64,000 bases of DNA from contig NZ_JBHSWE010000001.1 in assembly GCF_042661465.1 (NCBI RefSeq), forward strand, positions 3,038,001 through 3,102,000, given 5' to 3'. The notes under the pieces were generated by a model. It saw nothing but the letters and a program-made list of their open reading frames with translations. It was not told the origin of the DNA and did no database searches. Position 1 is the first letter of the stretch; every line of letters starts with the position of its first letter. The stretch comes from Marinobacterium_A aestuariivivens. Lineage in GTDB: Bacteria > Pseudomonadota > Gammaproteobacteria > Pseudomonadales > Balneatricaceae. This document shows positions 57,162-64,000 of this stretch, one piece after another. The position numbers were made by a program, and so were the translations under genes.

Positions 57162-57542
57162 ATGAGCGATCTCTGTCACCCCGATATCGAAATCTATATC
57201 CGGAACTGCAATTTGGAGCAGTTGGAACTATGGCTGGCGTCACGTTGCTCCGGGGTAGCCAGACTGTTTTCACAGGGACGGGTACATGAGTACCGTGGTG
57301 TGATCAATGGCACCCGGGTCCCGATACTGGTGCACGAAAAAGTCGTTGGCATCGACTGGACCTGCATCTGGTTCAGATCCAGCCATACGCCCTGGCGCAG
57401 GGACCTCGACTGCGCACTGGAAGTGGCCAGAGCCTTGCAGACCCAGGTCCGTTGTCTGACCAGCGACTGGATCCGGGGCCGGGGAGAACGAAAATGGTGG
57501 GATATCGATGCGGGTCAAATGAATGAGGTGGTATGGCAGTAG
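57162..57542 (+). CDS. Small conserved protein (HPDIEIY family), copy A
   Basis: 126 residues, soluble, with several cysteines (CHPDIEIYIRNCNLEQLELWLASRC). The segments VPILVHEKVVGIDWTCIWFRS, RRDLDCALEVARALQTQVRC and KWWDIDAGQMNEVVWQ align with the protein encoded at 61702-62089 along its whole length. The ATG at 57162 follows AGGAGG. It lies between the two NAAHA-core paralogs, so it may serve them. No function is known to me. Confidence 0.75.
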   Translation: MSDLCHPDIEIYIRNCNLEQLELWLASRCSGVARLFSQGRVHEYRGVINGTRVPILVHEKVVGIDWTCIWFRSSHTPWRRDLDCALEVARALQTQVRCLTSDWIRGRGERKWWDIDAGQMNEVVWQ

Positions 57543-57878
57543 GCAGCGCAGTGCTGCAGGTTATCGACCCGATTACGACCCGGCACGAAGCGTAGACAGC
57601 AGTACTGTGTTGATATGGCGACAGCGGTGATCGCCTCTGCCATGGAATGCATAACGATTCCGGCCGGATTTCACGGCTTCCGGCTTCGTACCATCCCGAC
57701 CCGATATCGGTCATATTGAGGTAATCGTTTGAATCAATGACATTTTCAACCTGCCGGTCCACTTCCGTAAAAGGAAGGCTCATTGTCTGATCGACAGGTG
57801 CCGCTATTTTTCGACACTAGCGGGCCGCTGGCGGAGGTGGTTCACTTAGCCTAAGCAGCAGAGCTCAGGAGTCTTATC

Positions 57879-58780
57879 ATGAACCCGATCGACATAACGA
57901 TGAGAGCAGGTGTCGTTGCCTTGGCGGCCGCACTGTTCGTGGCGCCACCGGTGCTCGATGCCGTGGGCGGCCTGAATACCGGGGCAACGGTCCATGCCAA
58001 GGGAGGCGAGGGCGGTAATGGCGGAGGCAATGGTGGTGGTAATGGCAACGGTGGCGGAAACGGCGGAGGCAACGGCGGCGGCCATGGGGCCGATCGCAGT
58101 GCGCAATCGAGCGTCGGCGGCGGGCATGGCTATGGTCGCGAGGCGCGCGACCAGGGGCTGGCCCGCGGTCATGACAGGGCCGGTAAATCCCTCGAGATGG
58201 AAGGGCAGCACCTTGGCAACAACCACGGCGCCATCGCCAGTGCATTGGGTGCGCTCAATGCGGCCCATGCCTCCGCCAATGCCCGACTCAATGCCGATCC
58301 CAGCTCCCGTGTCGGGCTGATCGCGCAATACGAGCAGGCCGTGCTGGAAGGACGTGAACTGAGCGCAGAGCTGGCGGAAATCGACCGGCAGCTGGCCGAG
58401 CTGAACGAGGAGCAGGCGGCACTGGGCGCCGTCGACCCCGAGGCGCTGGAACAGGAGATCGAAACCCTGGAGGCGCAGATCGCCGGGCTCGATCCCGAGT
58501 CGGAAACCTATGACGAAGACCTCGCGGCACTGGAAAGCGATCTGGCCGGTCTGCAGGAGGCGTTGGCCGACGCAGAGGGAGCCAGGCGGAAGCCGAGGTG
58601 ATCGAAGCCGAGATCGTGACGCTGGAGCAGCAGCAGGCCGAGCTGGAGGCGCAACTCGCCGAAGCTGCCGAGACCGAAATCGTTTCGCTGGAGGCGGCGG
58701 CCAACAAGGAGATCAACGACGAGGTCGTGGCCGAGCTCAATTCGTTGCTGGGGATCGCCGAGGAGGAGCCCCTCGAATAG
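57879..58780 (+). CDS. Exported Gly/Asn-rich protein with NAAHA core, paralog 2, one frameshift
   Basis: About 300 residues after repair. A hydrophobic N terminus (GVVALAAALFVAPPVLDAVGG) leads into TVHAK, a Gly/Asn tract (GGNGGGNGGGNGNGGGNGGG), then HGADRSAQSSVGGGHGYG. The core SALGALNAAHASANARLNAD and SRVGLIAQYEQAV precedes a coiled coil rich in Glu/Ala/Leu. The frame breaks near 58577-58583; the repaired C terminus ends in AAANKEINDEVVAELNSLLG. PPVLD.VGG, TVHA, the NAAHA core and the NKE..N..V terminus are shared with the protein at 54913, so these are paralogs that differ mainly in their low-complexity tracts. Confidence 0.8.
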
Positions 58781-58803
58781 GGCCTCATGTCCATGATGAA
58801 GAG

Positions 58804-58824
58804 CGGCGCCTGCGGGCGCCGTTT
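58804..58824 (+). terminator. Terminator of paralog 2
   Basis: CGGCGCC, loop TGCG, GGCGCCG then TTT form a short GC hairpin 24 bases after the stop codon. Confidence 0.7.
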
Positions 58825-59017
58825 GCATTATATGGCTCGGGGAAGCCGGTGTCGGGTTTCGGCCTTCGGCACTCTACCAACCTTGAGGTATTCGAAAGCA
58901 CGGACGGAGTCAGTTATAACTGGGGAGAAATTCTGGTAGGAAGGGGGACCCTCGAGGGTCGTCATCGAAATAACGACCCGTTCCAAGCGAAGTAAGGAAG
59001 CAGAAGGTGTCCCCCAG

Positions 59018-60292
59018 ATGAGCAAGCGTAAATTTCGCAGCACAGCTTTGCAAGATGTTGACTGGGCCAATGTCCGTGAGAAGCTGAAGAACCAGCCGGT
59101 CGTGGTGGCTGTCGATGTTGCCAAGATTGACTTCTACGCCACCCTGATGACGCCTGATCGTCAGATGCACGTCATCCTGCGCTGGAAGCACCCGCTCCAG
59201 ACACGGGCCCTGGTGGAGACGCTGCAGGCGCAGCTGGCAGGCATGAACTTCGTGGTCGTCATGGAGCCGACCGGCACCTATGGCGACCCGCTATTCGATC
59301 TGCTGCATCAGGCCCGGATCCCGGTCTACCGAGCGGCCCCCAATCGCACTAATAAGGCGGCGGAACTCTACGATGGCGTGCCTAGCATGCACGATGCCAA
59401 GGCCTGCTACGTCATCGGCCGGCTGCACCTGGAAAATAACACCGAGCGCTGGATCGAGCCGACGGCACAGCAACGCGAGTTGAAAGCCGAGCTGAAGTTG
59501 TTGGAGATGTACCAGGAACGCAGCCAGCGCAGCCTGAATCGGCTGGAGGCGCTACTGGCCCGGCACTGGCCGGAGGCGCCCCACATCCTGTCACTGGACT
59601 CCGTCACGCTGCTGCAAACCTTGGCACACTACGGCTCTCCTGCCGCCGTGCGGGCAGCTCCGGAGGAGGCGCTGCAGCTGATGTGCCGAACCGGGCGCTC
59701 CGGGTTGAAGCCCGAGACCAGCGCACAGCTGCTGGCCAGTGCCGAGACCACCATTGGGAGGGCGTGCGAGGACGCCGAGCGGTACCTGCTGCAGACACTG
59801 GCCGAGGACCTGCTGGCCCAGCGTTTGGCGATTAGGGAGCTGGAGCGGCGTCTGGAGGCCCGCCTGGCCGATGATGAGATGCTGTCACGCCTGCACACCG
59901 TCGTGGGCCGTGTCACAGCCCTGATGCTGCTGGCTGAGCTAGGCTCGCCACAGGACTATCCCAGTGCGGCCCATTACCTGAAGGCACTGGGCCTCAACCT
60001 GAAAGAGCGCAGCAGCGGCAAACACAAGGGTCAGCTGAAGATCACCAAGCGCGGCCCCAGTATTGCCCGCCGCTACCTGTACTGGGCGGCGCTCAGGTGG
60101 CTCAAACACAACCGGGTGGTGAAGCATTGGGCCGAGGCAAAGGCGCAACGGGATGGTGGCAGCAAGAGCAAGGCGATCACCGCCATCATGCGCAAGCTGG
60201 TGCGGGCACTCTGGCACGTCGGGCGCGGAGCGATCTTTGATCCGAACCGCTTGTTCAATGTCGCGGCGCTACCCGCACTCAAGGCGGCCTGA
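59018..60292 (+). CDS. IS110-family transposase
   Basis: 424 residues. The N-terminal RuvC-like DEDD domain shows VVAVDVAKIDFYATLM (first Asp), VVVMEPTGTYGDPLFDLLHQARIPVYRAAPNRT (Glu) and DAKACYVIGRL (Asp). The C-terminal Tnp_20 domain has LHTVVGRVTALMLLAELGSPQDYPSAAHYLKALGLNLKERSSGKHKGQLKITKRGPSIARRYLYWAALRWL with the serine region of the family. It uses DNA-guided recombination with a bridge RNA in characterised IS110 members. The gene is complete and probably active. The start follows GGAAGCAGAAGG. Confidence 0.93.
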   Translation: MSKRKFRSTALQDVDWANVREKLKNQPVVVAVDVAKIDFYATLMTPDRQMHVILRWKHPLQTRALVETLQAQLAGMNFVVVMEPTGTYGDPLFDLLHQARIPVYRAAPNRTNKAAELYDGVPSMHDAKACYVIGRLHLENNTERWIEPTAQQRELKAELKLLEMYQERSQRSLNRLEALLARHWPEAPHILSLDSVTLLQTLAHYGSPAAVRAAPEEALQLMCRTGRSGLKPETSAQLLASAETTIGRACEDAERYLLQTLAEDLLAQRLAIRELERRLEARLADDEMLSRLHTVVGRVTALMLLAELGSPQDYPSAAHYLKALGLNLKERSSGKHKGQLKITKRGPSIARRYLYWAALRWLKHNRVVKHWAEAKAQRDGGSKSKAITAIMRKLVRALWHVGRGAIFDPNRLFNVAALPALKAA

Positions 60293-60566
60293 CGACTGAG
60301 TCGACAATGGCGCCAAACGCTACAACCGAACGGAAGCAATCGACCATGCGTTAACACCAGACGATACGAGCAACCCTTTGTGTCCTTGGGCGTGACCTTC
60401 GACCCATCCTGAGGCCCTTGCAGGCCCTTCCGGAGTCACGAGGCACGCCCCGGGATACTTCATGGACCGACATGCCCAAGGTAACTGAGTCGATGCCACC
60501 AAGCGGACATCCGATACTGAGAGGTTAGGCGTACCCCATGAAGGTCAATCCGGGACAGAAAGACCG

Positions 60567-60645
60567 CTCTTGGCACCCTGGCAAACAACACGGACCTCAA
60601 TCTGCAGCAGTCTAACCGCAGGTCACAAATCCGTGTTGCCAAGAG
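60567..60645 (+). ncRNA. Structured right flank of the IS110 element, candidate bridge RNA segment
   Basis: CTCTTGGCA (60567-60575) pairs with TGCCAAGAG (60637-60645), and ACACGGA (60588-60594) pairs with TCCGTGT (60630-60636), giving a 16-base-pair stem with a 12-base bulge. It lies about 275 bases after the transposase stop. Bridge RNAs of IS110-family elements are transcribed from their non-coding flanks, and this is the most structured part I can see. The left flank is shorter and less structured. Confidence 0.35.
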
Positions 60646-60721
60646 ACACCGTAAAACAGTGAGAAACAGGAGTTGACTAAGCTATGAGAGGGTGGGTAGA
60701 GCGATGCAGTGCACCCAGACC

Positions 60722-60892
60722 GTAGGGTGGAATGAGCACCGGAGGTGCAAATTCCACCGGTGCTGCCCGATTGCGATGAAGCCTGTTGTGTGCCCCGGCC
60801 AGGGTCCGATACCGCCGAGGGAACGCCACCCGGAATGCGATTCACCGGTGGAACGCCACCCGGTGGAATTCGCTTCGCTCATTCCACCCTAC
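60722..60892. repeat. Palindromic repeat GTAGGGTGGAATGAGC...GCTCATTCCACCCTAC
   Basis: A perfect 16-base inverted repeat bounds 171 bases rich in ACCGGTGG-type internal repeats (ATTCCACCGG, CCGGTGGAATTCG). It is of the same type as the repeats at 40998 and 46005. Its right end encodes the last residues and the stop of the Sel1 gene on the minus strand. Confidence 0.75.
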
Positions 60893-61720
60893 GGAGGCGC
60901 TCGAGGTCAGCGGAGGTCGGTCTGCCGTCCCCGGGCATTGACCGGTCGCGCCTGAATGCCGCAAGTGCGCCGGCGCTGCGCGAGCCCCAGAGGCCGTCGA
61001 CGACGCCGGGACTGTAGTCGAGCCGCTGCAGCTGCCGCTGAACGTAGGAAGCGGTTGCCGGTCGACGCCGGTTTGCGCGGCCCGGCGAACACGGGTTGTC
61101 GCCTGGCTGCGCTGGGTGGCGTTGCTGGCCGCCAGCAGGCGGGCGCGTGCTTTCGCGGCCTTGTCGGCACCGGCCTGTGCGGACCGGTCCGCCCAGTACC
61201 AGGCCATGCCCGGGTCTTTCGGCAGTCCTATCCCGGCGTGGTAGCAGATGGCCAGGCGCAGCATGGCCTCGGGATGGCCTGCCGCGGCGGCACGACCGAG
61301 CCAGTAGGCGCCCCAGGCTTCGTCCTCGGGGATGCCCAGGCCATTGATATGGAGCCGCCCGAGCTGATAGGCGGCGTCCGGATGGCCGGCTTCGGCGGCC
61401 GGTTCCAGCCAGCGTACCGCGGCGCCGAAATCGCGGCCGGTGCCCCGGCCGGTCATATAGGCCATGCCAGCCATATAGGCGGCCTCGTCGGAGCCCAGGC
61501 GGGCGGCCTGCTTGAAGTGACCGAGTCCGCGGGCATAGTCCTGTTTTACGCCGACGCCCTGGGTGTAATCGAGGCCCAGGCGGTACTGCTGCGCCGCCCG
61601 CTCCGGATCATCCGGCAGGCTGCCGACCGGCAGCGGCAGGGCCGCGCAACCGGACAGCGCCAGCGCTGCCGCCAGCATCAGCGGCCGCAATCCGGCGAGG
61701 CTCAGCCTTCGGTGCGCCAC
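60879..61720 (-). CDS. Sel1-repeat lipoprotein with C-terminal peptidoglycan-binding domain, one frameshift
   Basis: About 280 residues. A GTG start (61720) with GGAG 9 bases upstream leads to a lipoprotein signal (LMLAAALALSGC). Four Sel1 repeats follow (AAYMAGMAYMTGRGTGRDFGAAVRWLEPAAEAG, DAAYQLGRLHINGLGIPEDEAWGAYWLGRAAAAG). The frame then shifts between 61050 and 61090; the next frame gives YVQRQLQRLDYSPGVVDGLWGSRSAGALAAFRRD, a PG_binding_1-type domain. The stop TGA lies inside the palindromic repeat. It starts within the end of the upstream HPDIEIY gene (copy B). The likely role is binding peptidoglycan or organising envelope complexes. Confidence 0.75.
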
Positions 61721-62089
61721 TGAATCTTCTCCTGTTGGCCGTTTTCGATTCGCCACCACTCGTCCGGGTCCTGGCCGTTACTCCAGCCACCGACAATGCA
61801 CCGGACCTGGGTCTCGAGTGCCTCGGCCGCTTCCAGGGCGCAATCGAGATCGCGTGTCCAGGGTGCGGTCGGACTTGAACCAGACGCTGGTCCAGGCCTT
61901 GCCGACGACCTTCTCGTGGATCATCACCGGCACTTTCGTCTCATCGACGATGCCGTCGTATTCGTGGATCAGGCCCTGGGAGAATTTCTTTTCGAAGGTC
62001 GAGCAGCGGTTTCTGAGCCACTGCTCCAGCTGCTCGAGGGAGCAGTTCTTGACGTAGATCTCGATATCGGGATGGCGCGGATCAGTCAT
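61702..62089 (-). CDS. Small conserved protein (HPDIEIY family), copy B, one frameshift
   Basis: About 129 residues. MTDPRHPDIEIYVKNCSLEQLEQWLRNRC and KVPVMIHEKVVGKAWTSVWFKSDR are followed, after a two-base loss near 61849-61855, by RDLDCALEAAEALETQVRCIVGGW and WWRIENGQQEKIQW. The whole protein aligns with copy A at 57162. Its end overlaps the Sel1 lipoprotein gene and its start overlaps the membrane-protein gene, so it is part of the dapE operon. Confidence 0.75.
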
Positions 62090-62360
62090 GGGTGCGATCG
62101 TCGTTGAGGAATCGGTAGAGCCGAAGCAGGCTCAGGCAGAGGTAGCCGAAGGCTGCCAGTATGCTGCCGGTGCCGACCAGGATCAAGCCGAGCAGCGCCA
62201 GCAGTTCCCGCTGCCAGCTATCCTGCAGCAGCCGTTCCGCCAGCAGCACCAGGCCCAGTCCCGGGGCGAAGAGGCCGAAGCCGGCCAGCAGCAGGCTCAG
62301 GTTCTGCCGCGGCTTGTCGGCCCGGGCCAGCAGCCAGCGTCTGATCCTGCCCGGTTTCAT
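62082..62360 (-). CDS. Small two-helix membrane protein
   Basis: 92 residues with two hydrophobic segments (SLLLAGFGLFAPGLGLVLLAE, LLALLGLILVGTGSILAAFGYLCLSLLRL) and basic N terminus. It overlaps its neighbours on both sides (ATGA with rlmA), indicating translational coupling. No family is recognised. Confidence 0.65.
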   Translation of the reverse strand: MKPGRIRRWLLARADKPRQNLSLLLAGFGLFAPGLGLVLLAERLLQDSWQRELLALLGLILVGTGSILAAFGYLCLSLLRLYRFLNDDRTHD

Positions 62361-63192
62361 CGGCGCTCACACAGCGCCAGGTTGACGTCCAGGCCGAGTT
62401 CGAGCCGGGAGAGGGCTGCCAGTGCGTCGCGCGAGGCCTGGGGCATGCGCCGGCTGTGGGGCGTCATCCCGAGCAGCGCCTGGATACTGTCGGCGCTGTC
62501 GAGGCTTAACCGGTACTGCACCCGTTCGTGCCGGCACAGCCGGAAGCGGTCGCCGAGCTGCGACAGCGGGTCGTAACCGGACGGGCGTACCTCGCGGTAG
62601 ATCAGCCGGCGCAATTCAATCAGATGGTCCTCGCCGGGCCAGGCGATCAACAGCAGGCCACCCGGTTTCAGTACCCGGGCCAGTTCATCCGGCATCAGGC
62701 GGCTGAACAGCAGGCTCACGGCATCGAAGCTGGCGTCGGCGAAGGGCATTTCGGCGCCGGAGGCGACCAGCCAGCGAATCGAGCGGCTGCGCTGGCAGGC
62801 CGCGCGGACCGCGGGCTTGGAAATGTCCAGGCCGTTGAGCTCGGCCGCTATGCCACTATCCAGCAGGGCCTGTTCCAGGCGGGCGCTGTAGTAGCCCTCG
62901 CCGCAGCCCAGGTCCAGCAGTTGCGCCGGAGCCGTCCGGCCCTCGAGCGCCTCTCCCAGCAGCGCGTTGATCCGGTCCGACAGGGGGCGTAGTGGCCCTG
63001 ATCGAGGAAGTCGCGCCGCGCCTGTACCATGGGGGCGTTGTCGCCCGGGTCCTTCGAGCGCTTGCGCTGTACCAGCAGCAGGTTCCAGTAGCCCTGACGG
63101 GCCTGGTCGAAACTGTGGCCGCCGGCGCAGCGCAATTGCCGCGCCTGCTGCGCCAGCGGTTCGCGGCAGACCGGACAGAGCAGCCCGATCAT
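62357..63192 (-). CDS. rlmA: 23S rRNA (guanine-N1)-methyltransferase RlmA, one frameshift
   Basis: About 278 residues. The zinc-binding head CPVCREPL...LRCAGGHSFDQARQGYWNLLLVQRKRSKDPGDNAPMVQARRDFLDQGHYAP matches RlmA (RrmA), methylating G745-type bases of 23S rRNA. After the G5 run 62984-62988 lacks a base, the Rossmann SAM domain continues (LLDLGCGEGYYSARL, LNGLDISKPAV). The C-terminal part ends LELGLDVNLALCERR. The ATG at 63192 overlaps the dapE stop. The gene ends inside the start of the next one, so the operon is tightly packed. Confidence 0.88.
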
Positions 63193-64000
63193 CGTGCCAG
63201 CAGTCGGGCAGTGATGTTTTCGTACAGATCCGACAGCGTATCGAGATCCCGGGTGCTGACGCGCTCGTTCAGCTTGTGAATGGTGGCGTTGCAGGGACCC
63301 AGTTCCACCACCTGGGCGCCGGTCGGGGCGATAAAGCGGCCGTCCGAGGTGCCGCCGGAGGTCGACAGTTCGGTCTCGATACCGGTAATGGCGCGGATCG
63401 ACTCCTGACAGGCCTCGACCAGATCGCCGGCCGCGGTCAGGAAGGGCTGGCCGGACAGCACCCAGTCGATATCCCAGTCCAGTTCGTGCTGGTTGAGGAT
63501 ATCGCGCACCCTTGTCTTGAGCTCGTCGGCGGTGACTTCGGTCGAGAAGCGGAAGTTGAAGGCAATATCGACATGGCCGGGGACCACGTTGGTGGCGCCG
63601 GTGCCGCCGTTGATATTGGAAATCTGGAAGCTGGTGGGGGAAGAATTCGTTGCCGCCGTCCCAGACCTCGGCTGCCAGTTCCGCCAGTGCCGGTGCGGCC
63701 AGGTGAATCGGATTCTTCACCAGGTGCGGATAGGCGACATGGCCCTGGATGCCGCGCACCTTGAGGCTGCCGCTAAGAGAGCCGCGACGGCCGTTCTTGA
63801 TGACATCGCCGACCCGGCTGGTGCTCGAGGGTTCGCCGACGATGCACCAGGTAATCTTCTCGCCGCGCGCCTCGAGATGATCGATCACGCGGGTGGTGCC
63901 GTTGATAAAGGGGCCTTCCTCATCGCTGGTGATCAGCAGGGCCAGGGAGCCCCTGTGATCCGGGTGATGTTCGATGAAGCGCTCGAGGGCCGTGATGAAG
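63189..64000 (-). CDS. dapE: Succinyl-diaminopimelate desuccinylase, 5' truncated by window edge, one frameshift
   Basis: The visible ~270 residues match DapE of the lysine/diaminopimelate pathway (M20 metallopeptidase family): ALLITSDEEGPFINGT, WCIVGEPSSTSRVGDVIKNGRRGSLSGSLKVRGIQGHVAYPHLVKNP, VPGHVDIAFNFRFSTEVTADEL and TSGGTSDGRFIAPTGAQVVELGPCNATIHKLNE. The frame changes at the G5 run 63636-63640; restoring two bases would give FFPPTSF as in relatives. The start lies beyond base 64000. It supplies diaminopimelate for peptidoglycan, upstream of an operon that also contains a peptidoglycan-binding lipoprotein. Confidence 0.9.

Larger units (their letters stand above)
58827..60660 (+). mobile_element. 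IS110-family insertion sequence, boundaries approximate
   Basis: One transposase gene flanked by non-coding DNA, about 190 bases on the left and 370 on the right. IS110 elements lack long terminal inverted repeats and target duplications, so the ends cannot be fixed by eye. The left flank contains CCCTCGAGGG and the hairpin GGGTCGT/ACGACCC. The right flank holds a bulged stem at 60567-60645. The element separates the paralogous NAAHA locus from the Sel1 gene. Confidence 0.65.

Overview
This 64 kb window is a GC-rich bacterial chromosome segment, most likely from a non-enteric gammaproteobacterium. Supporting signs are a Pseudomonas-type fadBA pair (715 and 392 residues), metA, luxS, greB, a LonB-like protease, a DUF1302/DUF1329 pair, a PACE transporter and REP-like palindromes. 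I cannot name a genus from sequence alone. At least twenty genes are interrupted by apparent frameshifts, nearly all losses of one base in short G or C runs (often a run of six read as five). In every case the family sequence resumes in the next frame, so I annotate them as single genes and suspect assembly or basecalling errors rather than decay.

Layout. 1-11.1 kb (plus strand): the end of an RND/MMPL exporter, then a beta-oxidation block (acyl-CoA dehydrogenase, fadD, nitronate monooxygenase, an enoyl-CoA hydratase/isomerase, fadB, fadA). The acyl-CoA dehydrogenase and fadBA share a promoter-proximal motif with fixed spacing. 11.4-14.1 kb: a LemA protein, a ferric-reductase-like membrane protein and a ChrB-rhodanese fusion. 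14.1-25.2 kb (minus): an AT-richer island with a FlgD-Ig protein, a TolB-like propeller, a small membrane protein that may be an immunity protein, a 1263-residue RHS protein, a small exported protein and a large PKD/Ig protein, followed by about 1 kb of AT-rich non-coding DNA holding a GC-rich potential three-way-junction RNA. 25.2-34.7 kb: DUF3750 lipoprotein, RhlE-like helicase, a CBS / glutamate-cysteine-ligase-like / aspartoacylase-like module, a His-rich exported protein and a LonB-like protease with a small partner.

34.8-38.9 kb (minus): five overlapping genes (thermostable-hemolysin family protein, AMP ligase, heme-oxygenase-like diiron-oxidase-like protein, SDR, TPR). This looks like a coupled biosynthetic operon without a known product. 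39-46 kb: PACE transporter, metA, cvfB-like, luxS, an Ada-AlkA/ogt alkylation-repair pair and a spermidine-synthase-like gene, interleaved with palindromic repeats. 46.4-51 kb: a DUF1329/DUF1302 operon with a divergent AraC regulator. 51.1-51.5 kb: tRNA-Ser, -Asn, -Lys and -Lys. 51.8-54.6 kb: an MliC-like lipoprotein, greB, an unknown gene and a DMT transporter.

54.9-62.1 kb is the most unusual part. It carries two paralogous exported proteins with a conserved core (motif NAAHA...NARL...SRVG.IAQ.EQA) behind low-complexity Gly/Asp or Gly/Asn tracts, one of them with about fifteen 16-residue repeats. Between them lies a small cysteine-containing protein whose paralog sits at 61.7 kb beside a Sel1/peptidoglycan-binding lipoprotein. 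An IS110-family element with a structured non-coding right flank lies between these two parts. The window closes with rlmA and the start-truncated dapE, in one operon with the Sel1 gene.

The best candidates for undescribed biology are the paralogous NAAHA-protein locus (54.9-58.8 kb), the diiron-oxidase/thermostable-hemolysin operon (34.8-38.9 kb) and the RHS island (14.1-24.2 kb).
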